This document shows, in pieces, positions 8,764 to 17,590 of a DNA stretch of 64,000 bases. Each line of letters opens with the position of its first letter. The stretch's first letter is position 1. This DNA comes from Nocardia caishijiensis NBRC 108228 (GTDB lineage: Bacteria; Actinomycetota; Actinomycetes; Mycobacteriales; Mycobacteriaceae). Both the position numbers and the translations under genes were made by a program. The stretch spans positions 124,001 to 188,000 of the forward strand of contig NZ_BDBE01000034.1 in NCBI RefSeq assembly GCF_001612825.1, written 5' to 3'. The notes beneath the pieces were generated by a model. The model was not told the DNA's origin, searched no databases, and was given only the letters and a program-made list of their open reading frames with translations.

Positions 8764-8812
8764 ACAAATTCGCCGATTTGTCTAGACATCGACCGGCGAG
8801 GCGGCCTATCGT
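8764..8812 (+). promoter_or_regulatory. Promoter and overlapping palindromes of the alkB operon
   Basis: A SigA-like promoter is visible: -35 TAGACA (8783-8788), 18-base spacer, -10 TATCGT (8807-8812). Two palindromes overlap the -35: ACAAAT/ATTTGT separated by six bases (8764-8781), and the perfect 10-mer TGTCTAGACA (8779-8788). This is where a repressor such as the TetR protein encoded at the operon's end would be expected to bind; binding is inferred. Confidence 0.65.
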
Positions 8813-8871
8813 CTGTGACAGAGAGTTACGCACATCACACCTGTGAGATGTGCCTCAGGATGGAGACAACG

Positions 8872-10104
8872 ATGTCCACCGACGCCAACCCGTCCGAACG
8901 GACGGCAGCGCCACCGCAGTGGCGCGATTCCAAGCGATACCTCTGGCTGTGGGGCCTGTTCGCCCCGACCGGGCTGTTCACGATCGCGATTCCGATGATC
9001 TGGGGAATCAACCAGCTCGGCTGGCATCGTCTGGCCGAAGTGCCGTTCTGGCTCGGCCCGATCCTGATCTACATCGTGATCCCGCTGGCCGACCTGTTCT
9101 TCGGCCCCGACGGCGACAATCCGCCCGACGAGGTCATGGAACAGCTGGAGAACGACAAGTACTACCGCTACCTGACCTACCTGTACCTGCCGTTCCAGTA
9201 CGCCTCACTGATCTTCGCCTGCTACATCATCACCGCCGACAACCTGCACTGGCTCGGCTTCCCCGGCGGCGCCAACGTGGTCGACAAGATCGGCATCGCG
9301 ATCAGCGTCGGCATGATCGGCGGCATCGGGATCAACACCGCGCACGAATTGGGCCACAAGAAGGTCGAATTGGAGCGTTGGCTCTCGCGCATCGCGCTGG
9401 CCCAGTCGTTCTACGGGCACTTCTACATCGAGCACAACCGTGGTCACCACGTGCGGGTCGCCACACCGGAGGACCCGGCGAGTTCGCGCCTGGGCGAGAC
9501 CTTCTGGGCCTTCTGGCCGCGCACCGTGTGGGGCAGCCTGCGCTCGGCCTGGCACCTCGAGAAGGACCGGCTCGCCCGCCTGGACAAGGGTCCGTGGACG
9601 CTGCGCAACGACGTGCTCAACGCGTGGGCCATGTCGGTGGTGTTGTGGCTGGGTTTGATCCTGGTCTTCGGGATCGAGGTGCTGCCGTACCTGGTCCTGC
9701 AGGCGGTGATCGGATTCAGCCTGCTCGAGTCGGTGAACTACCTCGAGCACTACGGCCTGGTCCGGCAGAAGACGCCGAGCGGGCGCTATGAGCGGCCCGC
9801 CCCCGAGCACAGCTGGAACTCCGACCACCTGGTCACCAACATCTTCCTGTACCACCTGCAGCGCCACAGCGATCATCACGCCTACCCCACCCGGCGCTAC
9901 CAGACACTGCGCAGTTGGGACGGCGCGCCGAACCTGCCCAGCGGCTACGCCAGCATGATCCTGCTGAGCTACTTCCCGCCGATCTGGCGCAAAGTGATGG
10001 ACAAGCGGCTGCTCGCCCACTACGGCGGCGATGTCGGTTTGGCCAATATCGAACCGAAACGCCGCGAGCAGGTGCTGGCGAAATACGGAACGGAGGCGCC
10101 ATGA
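8872..10104 (+). CDS. alkB: Alkane 1-monooxygenase
   Basis: Integral-membrane di-iron hydroxylase that oxidises n-alkanes to 1-alkanols with electrons from rubredoxin. 410 residues. Histidine boxes HELGH (158-162), EHNRGHH (187-193) and LQRHSDHH (~330), plus NYLEHYG (~289), the AlkB signature. Hydrophobic stretches before and between the boxes give the six-helix topology. ATG 8872 was chosen for its GGAGA site six bases upstream; ATG 8860 in frame is less well placed. First gene of alkB-rubA-rubB-tetR, whose members overlap by four bases each. Confidence 0.96.
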   Translation: MSTDANPSERTAAPPQWRDSKRYLWLWGLFAPTGLFTIAIPMIWGINQLGWHRLAEVPFWLGPILIYIVIPLADLFFGPDGDNPPDEVMEQLENDKYYRYLTYLYLPFQYASLIFACYIITADNLHWLGFPGGANVVDKIGIAISVGMIGGIGINTAHELGHKKVELERWLSRIALAQSFYGHFYIEHNRGHHVRVATPEDPASSRLGETFWAFWPRTVWGSLRSAWHLEKDRLARLDKGPWTLRNDVLNAWAMSVVLWLGLILVFGIEVLPYLVLQAVIGFSLLESVNYLEHYGLVRQKTPSGRYERPAPEHSWNSDHLVTNIFLYHLQRHSDHHAYPTRRYQTLRSWDGAPNLPSGYASMILLSYFPPIWRKVMDKRLLAHYGGDVGLANIEPKRREQVLAKYGTEAP

Positions 10105-10274
10105 GTTCGTACCGCTGCCCCGTCTGTGATTATGTCTACGACGAAGCCGAAGGCGCTCCGCGCGAAGGGTTTCCGGCGGGCACCCCGTGGTCGGCGGTGC
10201 CCGACGACTGGTGCTGTCCCGACTGCGGAGTGCGGGAGAAGATCGATTTCGAGGCGGTAGGAGTAGCGGGATGA
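10101..10274 (+). CDS. rubA: Rubredoxin, AlkG1-like
   Basis: 57-residue one-iron electron carrier with CPVC (6-9) and CPDCG (39-43). After the second CxxCG it reads VREKIDFE, one residue longer than the canonical spacing. From memory this is the feature of AlkG1-type rubredoxins, which do not support AlkB well and whose role is unclear. ATG overlaps the alkB stop (ATGA) and is preceded by GGAGG. Confidence 0.93.
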   Translation: MSSYRCPVCDYVYDEAEGAPREGFPAGTPWSAVPDDWCCPDCGVREKIDFEAVGVAG

Positions 10275-10453
10275 CCGAGTACAAGCTGTATCAGTGCGCC
10301 CAGTGCGGATTCGAGTACGACGAAGCGCAGGGTTGGCCCGACGACGGCATCGCCCCCGGCACCCGCTGGGACGACATCCCCGACGACTGGACCTGCCCGG
10401 ACTGCGGTGCTCGCAAATCCGATTTCTTCATGGTCGAGATCGAACGTTCGTGA
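10271..10453 (+). CDS. rubB: Rubredoxin, AlkG2-like (electron donor to AlkB)
   Basis: 60-residue rubredoxin with CAQCG and CPDCG motifs and the canonical tail ARKSDFFMVE without the extra residue found in rubA, so it is the better candidate for the direct electron donor to alkane hydroxylase. ATG overlaps the rubA stop (ATGA). No rubredoxin reductase gene is adjacent; that enzyme must come from elsewhere. Confidence 0.93.
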   Translation: MTEYKLYQCAQCGFEYDEAQGWPDDGIAPGTRWDDIPDDWTCPDCGARKSDFFMVEIERS

Positions 10454-11079
10454 GGGCGGCGCGCCAGGGTGCGCGCCCGCCGTACCAGGAGGCCGCGCGC
10501 GACCTGCTGCGCACCTCGGTCCTGGACGCCATGCGCGAGCTGCTCACCGAACGGGACTGGTCCAAGATCACCCTCGGTGATGTGGCCGCCAGAGCCGGGG
10601 TGAGCAGACAGACGCTCTACAACGAGTTCGGCTCGCGGGCCGGGCTGTCCCAGGCCTACGCGCTTCGCCTGGCCGATACGCTCGTCGACCAGGTGCGCGA
10701 CGCGATCCATCGGCACGTCGGTGACGCGCGCGAGGCCATCCGCGACGGCATGACCGGCTTCTTCTTCGCCGCCGCGGCCGACCCGCTGGTCCGCTCGCTG
10801 CTGGCGGGGGAGATGAAGCCGGACCTGCTGCGGCTCATCACGCTCGACGCGGGTCCGCTGCTCGAACACGCCACCGCGCGCCTGGCCGACGTCTTCCAGC
10901 ACAGCTGGGTCGACGCCACCGACGCCGAGGCCGACGTCCTCGCGCACGCGCTGGTGCGCATCGCGCTGAGCTATATCCCCAACCCCCCGGTGCCCGAACG
11001 CGACGCGCCCGCCGAGATGAGCGCCTTGTTGAGCCCCTACGTCGAAGCGATCGTCCAGGCACGCGGTATCCACCCCTAG
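10450..11079 (+). CDS. TetR-family regulator of the alkane operon
   Basis: 209 residues. The N-terminal HTH is ITLGDVAARAGVSRQTLYNEFGSRAGL, with a helical ligand-binding domain behind it. It is the last gene of the alkane operon, GTG overlapping the rubB stop (GTGA). In Mycobacterium, Rhodococcus and Dietzia the gene in this position (alkU/alkX) represses the operon and responds to fatty acids or alkanols; that function is inferred here from position. Candidate operators lie before alkB (8764-8788) and before the second alkB (11126-11143). Confidence 0.85.
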   Translation: MRAARQGARPPYQEAARDLLRTSVLDAMRELLTERDWSKITLGDVAARAGVSRQTLYNEFGSRAGLSQAYALRLADTLVDQVRDAIHRHVGDAREAIRDGMTGFFFAAAADPLVRSLLAGEMKPDLLRLITLDAGPLLEHATARLADVFQHSWVDATDAEADVLAHALVRIALSYIPNPPVPERDAPAEMSALLSPYVEAIVQARGIHP

Positions 11080-11092
11080 ACGAAGTGGGGCG

Positions 11093-11143
11093 GATCACTA
11101 TAAGGGGTGATCTGCTCTTATTCGCGGTGATGTAACCATCACC
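11093..11143 (+). promoter_or_regulatory. Two inverted repeats upstream of the second alkB
   Basis: GATCAC/GTGATC with an 8-base spacer (11093-11112), then GGTGATG-TAAC-CATCACC, a perfect 7-bp-arm palindrome (11126-11143). Neither is followed by a T-run. They lie 90-140 bases before the alkB2 start, so they are candidate operators rather than terminators. Confidence 0.5.
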
Positions 11144-11232
11144 ACGTTTGAGGAGCGGCCGCTGTGTAACGTGCCCATGGTCTGTCAGTATTCACATCCG
11201 TCGGCAATTGGTCTTTTTGTAGCGGAGCGGGT

Positions 11233-12390
11233 GTGCAAACGGTTGGCAAACCGGGGGGTTTTCGTGATCCCAAACGGTATCTGTGGGCTCTCGGGCTGAT
11301 CGCACCGGCCAGTGCCCTGCTGCCCTCCCAGCTCGTCTACCGCACCGGCGCCGAAGCCTTCTGGTGGATCGGTCCCGTGATCGTGCTGATCGCCATCCCC
11401 GTTCTGGACTGGATCGTCGGCGAGGACGGCAACAATCCGCGCGACGAGGACTACGAAGCGCTCTCGCGTGACCGCTACTACCGCTGGTGCACCTATCTGT
11501 TCCTACCGGTCCAGCTGGTCGGGCTGCTGCTGGCCTGTGCCATGTGGGCGGGCAACGACCTCGATGTCGTCGACAAGCTCGGCCTCGCCGCCACCGTCGG
11601 CTTCGTCAGCGGCATCGGCATCAACGCCGCCCACGAATTGGGCCACCGCGTGGAGCGTGCTGAAAGATTGCTGTCGAAGATCGCGCTCGCCCAGTCCGGC
11701 TACGGGCACTTCTTCGTGGAACACAACCGCGGCCACCACGCGCGGGTGGCCACCCCCGAGGATCCGGCCAGCGCGCGCCTGGGCGAGTCGCTGTGGGAGT
11801 TCTTGCCGCGCAGCGTGATCGGCGGCTTCCGTTCGGCACTCCAACTCGAGCGCGCGCGCCTGGCCAGGAAGGGTCTGCGGTGGTGGCATCCCACCAACCA
11901 GATCCTGCAGGCCTGGTCGATGTCGGCGGTGCTGTTCGGTTCGCTGGTGCTCGTCTTCGGGTTCGCGATCGTGCCGTGGCTCGCGCTGCAGGCGGCGATC
12001 GGGGTGATGCTGCTCGAGACGGTCAACTACGTCGAGCACTACGGACTGCTGCGCGCACGCAAGCCCAACGGCCGCTACGAGCGCTGCTCCCCGCGCGACA
12101 GCTGGAACTCCGACCGCCTGGTCACCAACATCTTCCTGTTCCATCTGCAGCGTCACAGCGACCACCACGCCAACCCCGGCCGTCGCTACCAGACCCTGCG
12201 CAGCACCAGCGAGTCGCCGCAGCTGCCCGCGGGCTACGCGACGATGATCCTGCTCGCCGCCGTCCCGCCCCTGTGGCGTGCGGTGATGGACCCCCGGGTG
12301 GCCGCCCACTACGGCGGGGATCTGAGCCTGGCGAACGTGGCGCCCGTCAAACAGCGGCGGTTGCTGGCCAGATACCGCGCCACCGCCTGA
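11233..12390 (+). CDS. alkB2: Alkane 1-monooxygenase, second copy
   Basis: 385 residues with the same histidine boxes as the first copy: HELGH, EHNRGHH, NYVEHYG, LQRHSDHH. It is clearly a paralogue of the first alkB but shorter at the N-terminus and without its own rubredoxins. GTG start with a GGAG site about five bases upstream. The 153-base gap to the tetR gene and its own palindromes indicate a separate promoter. Two alkB genes are usual in Nocardia and Rhodococcus, often with different chain-length range; tandem location within one locus suggests local duplication or joint control. Confidence 0.94.
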   Translation: MQTVGKPGGFRDPKRYLWALGLIAPASALLPSQLVYRTGAEAFWWIGPVIVLIAIPVLDWIVGEDGNNPRDEDYEALSRDRYYRWCTYLFLPVQLVGLLLACAMWAGNDLDVVDKLGLAATVGFVSGIGINAAHELGHRVERAERLLSKIALAQSGYGHFFVEHNRGHHARVATPEDPASARLGESLWEFLPRSVIGGFRSALQLERARLARKGLRWWHPTNQILQAWSMSAVLFGSLVLVFGFAIVPWLALQAAIGVMLLETVNYVEHYGLLRARKPNGRYERCSPRDSWNSDRLVTNIFLFHLQRHSDHHANPGRRYQTLRSTSESPQLPAGYATMILLAAVPPLWRAVMDPRVAAHYGGDLSLANVAPVKQRRLLARYRATA

Positions 12391-12433
12391 CTCCGACCTG
12401 GGCGGAGGCGGAAACAGCAGCGCCCGCAGACGG

Positions 12434-12439
12434 TAGCCT
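12434..12439 (+). promoter_or_regulatory. -10 hexamer TAGCCT of ahcY (leaderless)
   Basis: TAGCCT ends exactly seven bases before the GTG start of ahcY, with no ribosome-binding site in between. Confidence 0.6.
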
Positions 12440-12446
12440 TGCCTGC

Positions 12447-13928
<1,482 letters not shown>

Positions 13929-13938
13929 GCCGACACCC

Positions 13939-13973
13939 GGTGGCCCGTCGACCGTTCCGGTCGGCGGGCCACC
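13939..13973 (+). terminator. Hairpin after ahcY
   Basis: Nested stem GGTGGCCCG/CGGGCCACC with inner CGACCG/CGGTCG. No T-run follows, so it would be a U-less actinobacterial-type terminator. Confidence 0.55.
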
Positions 13974-14027
13974 GTCGTCTCCGCCCCAGCGGTGGGGTGT
14001 TGCGGATGCTGATCAGGCCGCACAGCG

Positions 14028-14060
14028 GGGCGCGGCCCGCGTGAGCCACGGGCCGCGCCC
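14028..14060. terminator. Hairpin between convergent ahcY and secreted-protein gene
   Basis: Perfect 12-bp stem GGGCGCGGCCCG/CGGGCCGCGCCC with a 9-base loop, placed a few bases after the stop of the minus-strand gene. It probably terminates that gene and may back up ahcY termination. Confidence 0.6.
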
Positions 14061-14066
14061 GAAAGG

Positions 14067-14324
14067 TCAGCTCAGCAGCAAGCAGAGGGGGAGGGGTACC
14101 ACGACTTCGAGCAGGAGGCAGCCTGCCAGTTCGGCCGAGCCGCGCGCGGCCGACCCCGCGGCGGCGGAGCCCGCGGACGCGGAGCCGGAGAGCAGGCCCG
14201 GGTGGTTGTGGTGACCGTGGCGGATCGGGTCGACGGGGGCGGCCGAGGCCGTGCCCGCGCTGGCGAAAGCGAGTCCGAGAGCCGTGGCGGCGACGGCGGT
14301 GTGCAGGGCGATGCGTGAGCGCAT
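14067..14324 (-). CDS. Small secreted protein, unknown function
   Basis: 85 residues. Clear Sec signal peptide: basic MRSR, hydrophobic stretch rich in Ala/Leu, and an ASA-AP cleavage context near residue 29. The mature part is about 56 residues: a His-rich patch RHGHHNH, then a Gly/Ser/Ala repeat (GSASAGSAAAGSAARGSA), then a hydrophobic C-terminus LLLEVVVPLPLCLLLS. ATG 14324 is preceded by AGGAG at good spacing; the frame extending to 14363 is not needed. I do not recognise a family. The hydrophobic end could anchor it in the mycomembrane. Confidence 0.65.
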   Translation of the reverse strand: MRSRIALHTAVAATALGLAFASAGTASAAPVDPIRHGHHNHPGLLSGSASAGSAAAGSAARGSAELAGCLLLEVVVPLPLCLLLS

Positions 14325-14431
14325 GGTGACTCCTGGGTAGAACAGACTCTGAAATGAAATCACCTCACAATCTCCGAATGGGCCGGAATCGCCGGAGTGG
14401 CTCGCGTCGAAGGGCGTGGCATGCGGCGCGG

Positions 14432-14437
14432 TAATCT
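14432..14437 (+). promoter_or_regulatory. -10 hexamer TAATCT of tmk (leaderless)
   Basis: TAATCT ends six bases before the ATG of tmk; no ribosome-binding site. Confidence 0.6.
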
Positions 14438-14443
14438 CACGGC

Positions 14444-15091
14444 ATGGGTGTGTTGATCGCGGTGGAAGGGCTCGACGGGGCGGGGAAACGCACGCTCATC
14501 GACGGGCTCGTCGACGAACTGTCCGCGAAAGGGCTCCGGGCGGGCAGTCTCGCCTTTCCGCGATACGGCCGATCGATACACGCCGACCTCGCGGCCGAGG
14601 CATTGCGCGGGGCGCACGGCGATCTCGCCGGATCCATCAACGCCATGGCGATCATGTTCGCCCTCGACCGCGCCGACGCGAGCGCGGAGCTGTCGAACCT
14701 GTTGGACGCCAACGACATCGTGATCCTCGATCGCTGGGTCGCCTCCAACGCCGCCTATTCGGCGGCCCGGGCAGTGCAGGACGCCGACGGCGAAATCGTC
14801 GCCTGGGTGGGCGATCTGGAGTATGGCAGGCTCGGGCGCCCGGCGCCGGACCTCACCGTCCTGCTCGACGTCGGCACCGACGTGGCCGCCGAACGTGCCC
14901 GGCGCCGTGGCGAACTCGACACCGCGCGAGCCCTCGACGCCTACGAGAAGGACAGCGGTCTGCAGCGGCGCACCGGCGAGGTCTATCGTGAATTGGCCGA
15001 TCGCGATTGGTTCGGCCGGTGGTGGACATACCGATCCGAACACGACCGGCCCGCGCTGCTCACTGTGTGCACGGAAATTCTTGCCGGATAA
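14444..15091 (+). CDS. tmk: Thymidylate kinase
   Basis: Phosphorylates dTMP to dTDP. 215 residues, as in mycobacteria. P-loop GLDGAGKRT, where Arg replaces the usual Ser/Thr after GK, a feature I recall as shared with the M. tuberculosis enzyme. DR motif ILDRWVASNAAYS and a LID-like Arg-rich segment (ERARRRGELD) follow. Conserved position upstream of mtrA. Confidence 0.93.
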   Translation: MGVLIAVEGLDGAGKRTLIDGLVDELSAKGLRAGSLAFPRYGRSIHADLAAEALRGAHGDLAGSINAMAIMFALDRADASAELSNLLDANDIVILDRWVASNAAYSAARAVQDADGEIVAWVGDLEYGRLGRPAPDLTVLLDVGTDVAAERARRRGELDTARALDAYEKDSGLQRRTGEVYRELADRDWFGRWWTYRSEHDRPALLTVCTEILAG

Positions 15092-15168
15092 GGTTGGATA
15101 AGCGACGGGTTCACACCATTAATGGCGTGGCGGCCCGATCCTGGCCTGGAAGATGACAACATAGGATT

Positions 15169-15846
15169 ATGAAGCCCAAGATTCTGGTCGTCGACGACGA
15201 TATGGCACTCGCTGAGATGCTGACCATCGTCTTGCGCGGGGAAGGGTTCGACCCGCACGTGGTCGGCGACGGCACGCAGGCCCTGTCGGCGGTGCGGGAG
15301 ATCCGCCCCGACCTGGTTTTGCTGGACCTGATGCTGCCCGGCATGAACGGCATCGACGTATGCCGCGTCCTGCGGGCCGATTCCGGCGTTCCGATCGTGA
15401 TGCTCACCGCCAAGACCGACACCGTCGACGTGGTCCTCGGTCTCGAGTCCGGCGCCGACGACTACATCGTCAAGCCGTTCAAGCCCAAGGAACTCGTCGC
15501 CCGCGTGCGTGCGCGCCTGCGTCGCACCGAGGACGAACCGGCCGAGCTGCTCTCGATCGCCGACATCGTCATCGACGTGCCCGCGCACAAGGTGACCCGA
15601 GGTGGCACGCAGATCTCGCTCACCCCACTGGAGTTCGACCTGCTGGTGGCGCTGGCACGCAAACCGCGTCAGGTGTTCACCCGTGAGGTGCTCCTCGAGC
15701 AGGTGTGGGGTTACCGGCACGCCGCCGACACCCGCCTGGTGAACGTGCACGTGCAGCGGCTGCGCGCCAAGGTCGAGAAGGACCCGGAGAACCCGGAGAT
15801 CGTGTTGACCGTGCGCGGCGTCGGATACAAGGCCGGACCGCCGTGA
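15169..15846 (+). CDS. mtrA: Two-component response regulator MtrA
   Basis: OmpR/PhoB-class regulator of cell wall, division and replication genes. 225 residues. Receiver domain with D53 (LLDLMLPG) as phosphoacceptor, T80, K102 (IVKPF); C-terminal winged helix with the recognition region LVNVHVQRLRAKVEKDP. Followed after 22 bases by mtrB. ATG start; no strong ribosome site directly before it. Confidence 0.97.
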   Translation: MKPKILVVDDDMALAEMLTIVLRGEGFDPHVVGDGTQALSAVREIRPDLVLLDLMLPGMNGIDVCRVLRADSGVPIVMLTAKTDTVDVVLGLESGADDYIVKPFKPKELVARVRARLRRTEDEPAELLSIADIVIDVPAHKVTRGGTQISLTPLEFDLLVALARKPRQVFTREVLLEQVWGYRHAADTRLVNVHVQRLRAKVEKDPENPEIVLTVRGVGYKAGPP

Positions 15847-15868
15847 TCGGTCGCTGTGAGGCGCCGCG

Positions 15869-17590
15869 GTGACCGACGGGCTCATCGCGCGGCTGCGGCG
15901 GTGGGCGACCCCGGTGCTCGACTGGTTCCAGACCATCGGCACCGCGCTGGGTCACCTCTGGCGTCGCTCGCTGCAATTGCGGGTCATCGTCTCCACGCTG
16001 ACCCTCTCCCTCATCGTGATCACGATCCTCGGGGTCGTGCTGACCGGTCAGATCACCGACCGGCTCCTCGAAGCCAAGATCAACGCGGCGGTCGAGGAGA
16101 TGGATCGTGCGCGCAGCACGATCGAGAACGAGCTGAGCGGTGTCGAGGGCGCCAACAGCCGCCAGCAGCAACTGGCCGACGCGCGCAGCGCGCTGTCCAG
16201 CCGAGGCGGCACCGGCCAATCCACGGGCGCCGCCGGTAGTTTCGACTCGGCGCTGGCCATGGTCGGCGGGACCCCGCCGCAGGAGATCACCACCGATCTC
16301 ATCTCCGAGGTGCCCCAGGAACTGCGCCGGTTCGTGCAGCGCAGCCAGGTGTCCTACCAGTTCACCACTGTCGCCGACCCGGACGGTTACCGTGGCCGCG
16401 CGCTGATCATCGGCAGTCCGAGCGCCGAGATCGCGACGCTGGAGATCTACCTGATCTTCCCGCTGGCCAGCGAGGAGTCGAGCCTGTCGCTGATGCGCGG
16501 CACGATGCTGATCGGTGGCGTGGTGCTGTTGGTGTTGCTCGCCGCGATCACCGCGCTGGTCACCCGGCAGGTGGTGCTGCCGATCCGGTCGGCCGCCCGC
16601 ATCGCGGGCCGTTTCGCCGACGGCAGGCTGAAGGAACGCATGCTGGTGCGCGGCGAGGACGACATGGCCCGGCTCGCGCAGGCGTTCAACGAGATGGCCG
16701 AGAGCCTGTCCAACCAGATCACCCAGCTCGAGGAATTCGGCAACCTGCAACGCCGGTTCACCTCCGATGTCAGCCACGAGCTGCGCACCCCGCTCACCAC
16801 GGTGCGCATGGCCGCCGACCTCATCCATGGTTCCAGCGACGATCTCGACCCCGCGCTCGCGCGCAGTTCGGAGCTGCTGGTCAACGAGCTCGACCGATTC
16901 GAAGGTCTGCTCAATGACCTGCTCGAGATCTCGCGCCACGACGCCGGTGTGGCCGAACTGCAGATCGAGTCCCTCGACGTCCGCATGTGCGCCAGGGCCG
17001 CGATCACGACGGTGCGGCACCTGGCCAAGGACGCCGGGGTCGAGCTGGTGGTGGATCTGCCGGAGGAACCGGTGGTCGCCGAGGTCGATCCGCGCCGCGT
17101 CGAACGGGTGTTGCGCAATCTGCTCGCCAACGCGATCGACCACTCCGAGGGCAAACCGGTCCTCATCCGGATGCGCGGCGACGGCGAGTCCAATGCCGTG
17201 GCAACGGTCGTGCGCGACCAGGGTGTCGGCCTGCGACCGGGTGAGGAGAAGCTGGTGTTCAACCGGTTCTGGCGCTCGGATCCCTCGCGGGTACGCCGCT
17301 CCGGCGGCACCGGTCTCGGGCTGTCGATCAGTGTCGAGGACGCCAATCTGCACGAAGGTCGCCTGGAGGCCTGGGGCGATCCGGGTGTCGGAGCCAGCTT
17401 CCGGCTGCTGCTGCCGATGGTGCGCGGCCGCAAACTCGGCCCGAGCCCGCTGGCACTGGAACCGATGCTGCGCAAGGTGCCCGCGTTACCGGAGGCCGAG
17501 CCGGAACCCGAGGTCCTCGACAGTCCCCAGCGCGACGCCGACAACGACGAGGACGCCGCGGCGACCGAGACCGGAGACCGAGAGTCATGA
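15869..17590 (+). CDS. mtrB: Sensor histidine kinase MtrB
   Basis: 573 residues. TM1 ~39-59, periplasmic domain ~60-210, TM2 ~212-232, HAMP ~233-285, H-box SDVSHELRTPLTT with His303, N-box NLLANAIDHSEG, G1 DQGVGL and G2 GGTGLGLSI. Acidic Pro/Glu-rich C-terminal tail of ~50 residues. GTG start. Partners MtrA upstream and LpqB downstream (ATGA overlap), the conserved MtrAB-LpqB unit. Confidence 0.96.
   Translation: MTDGLIARLRRWATPVLDWFQTIGTALGHLWRRSLQLRVIVSTLTLSLIVITILGVVLTGQITDRLLEAKINAAVEEMDRARSTIENELSGVEGANSRQQQLADARSALSSRGGTGQSTGAAGSFDSALAMVGGTPPQEITTDLISEVPQELRRFVQRSQVSYQFTTVADPDGYRGRALIIGSPSAEIATLEIYLIFPLASEESSLSLMRGTMLIGGVVLLVLLAAITALVTRQVVLPIRSAARIAGRFADGRLKERMLVRGEDDMARLAQAFNEMAESLSNQITQLEEFGNLQRRFTSDVSHELRTPLTTVRMAADLIHGSSDDLDPALARSSELLVNELDRFEGLLNDLLEISRHDAGVAELQIESLDVRMCARAAITTVRHLAKDAGVELVVDLPEEPVVAEVDPRRVERVLRNLLANAIDHSEGKPVLIRMRGDGESNAVATVVRDQGVGLRPGEEKLVFNRFWRSDPSRVRRSGGTGLGLSISVEDANLHEGRLEAWGDPGVGASFRLLLPMVRGRKLGPSPLALEPMLRKVPALPEAEPEPEVLDSPQRDADNDEDAAATETGDRES

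Noticed and set aside
13939..13973. Riboswitch upstream of the next gene
   Set aside because: A simple nested hairpin after ahcY; no conserved aptamer core recognised and orientation fits termination.
14573..14600. Loss of P-loop function in Tmk because of GKR
   Set aside because: The same GKRT sequence is, from memory, normal for mycobacterial thymidylate kinases.
15677..17353. Open minus-strand frame of 558 codons across mtrB
   Set aside because: Antisense shadow, His/Arg/Gln-rich with no domain.
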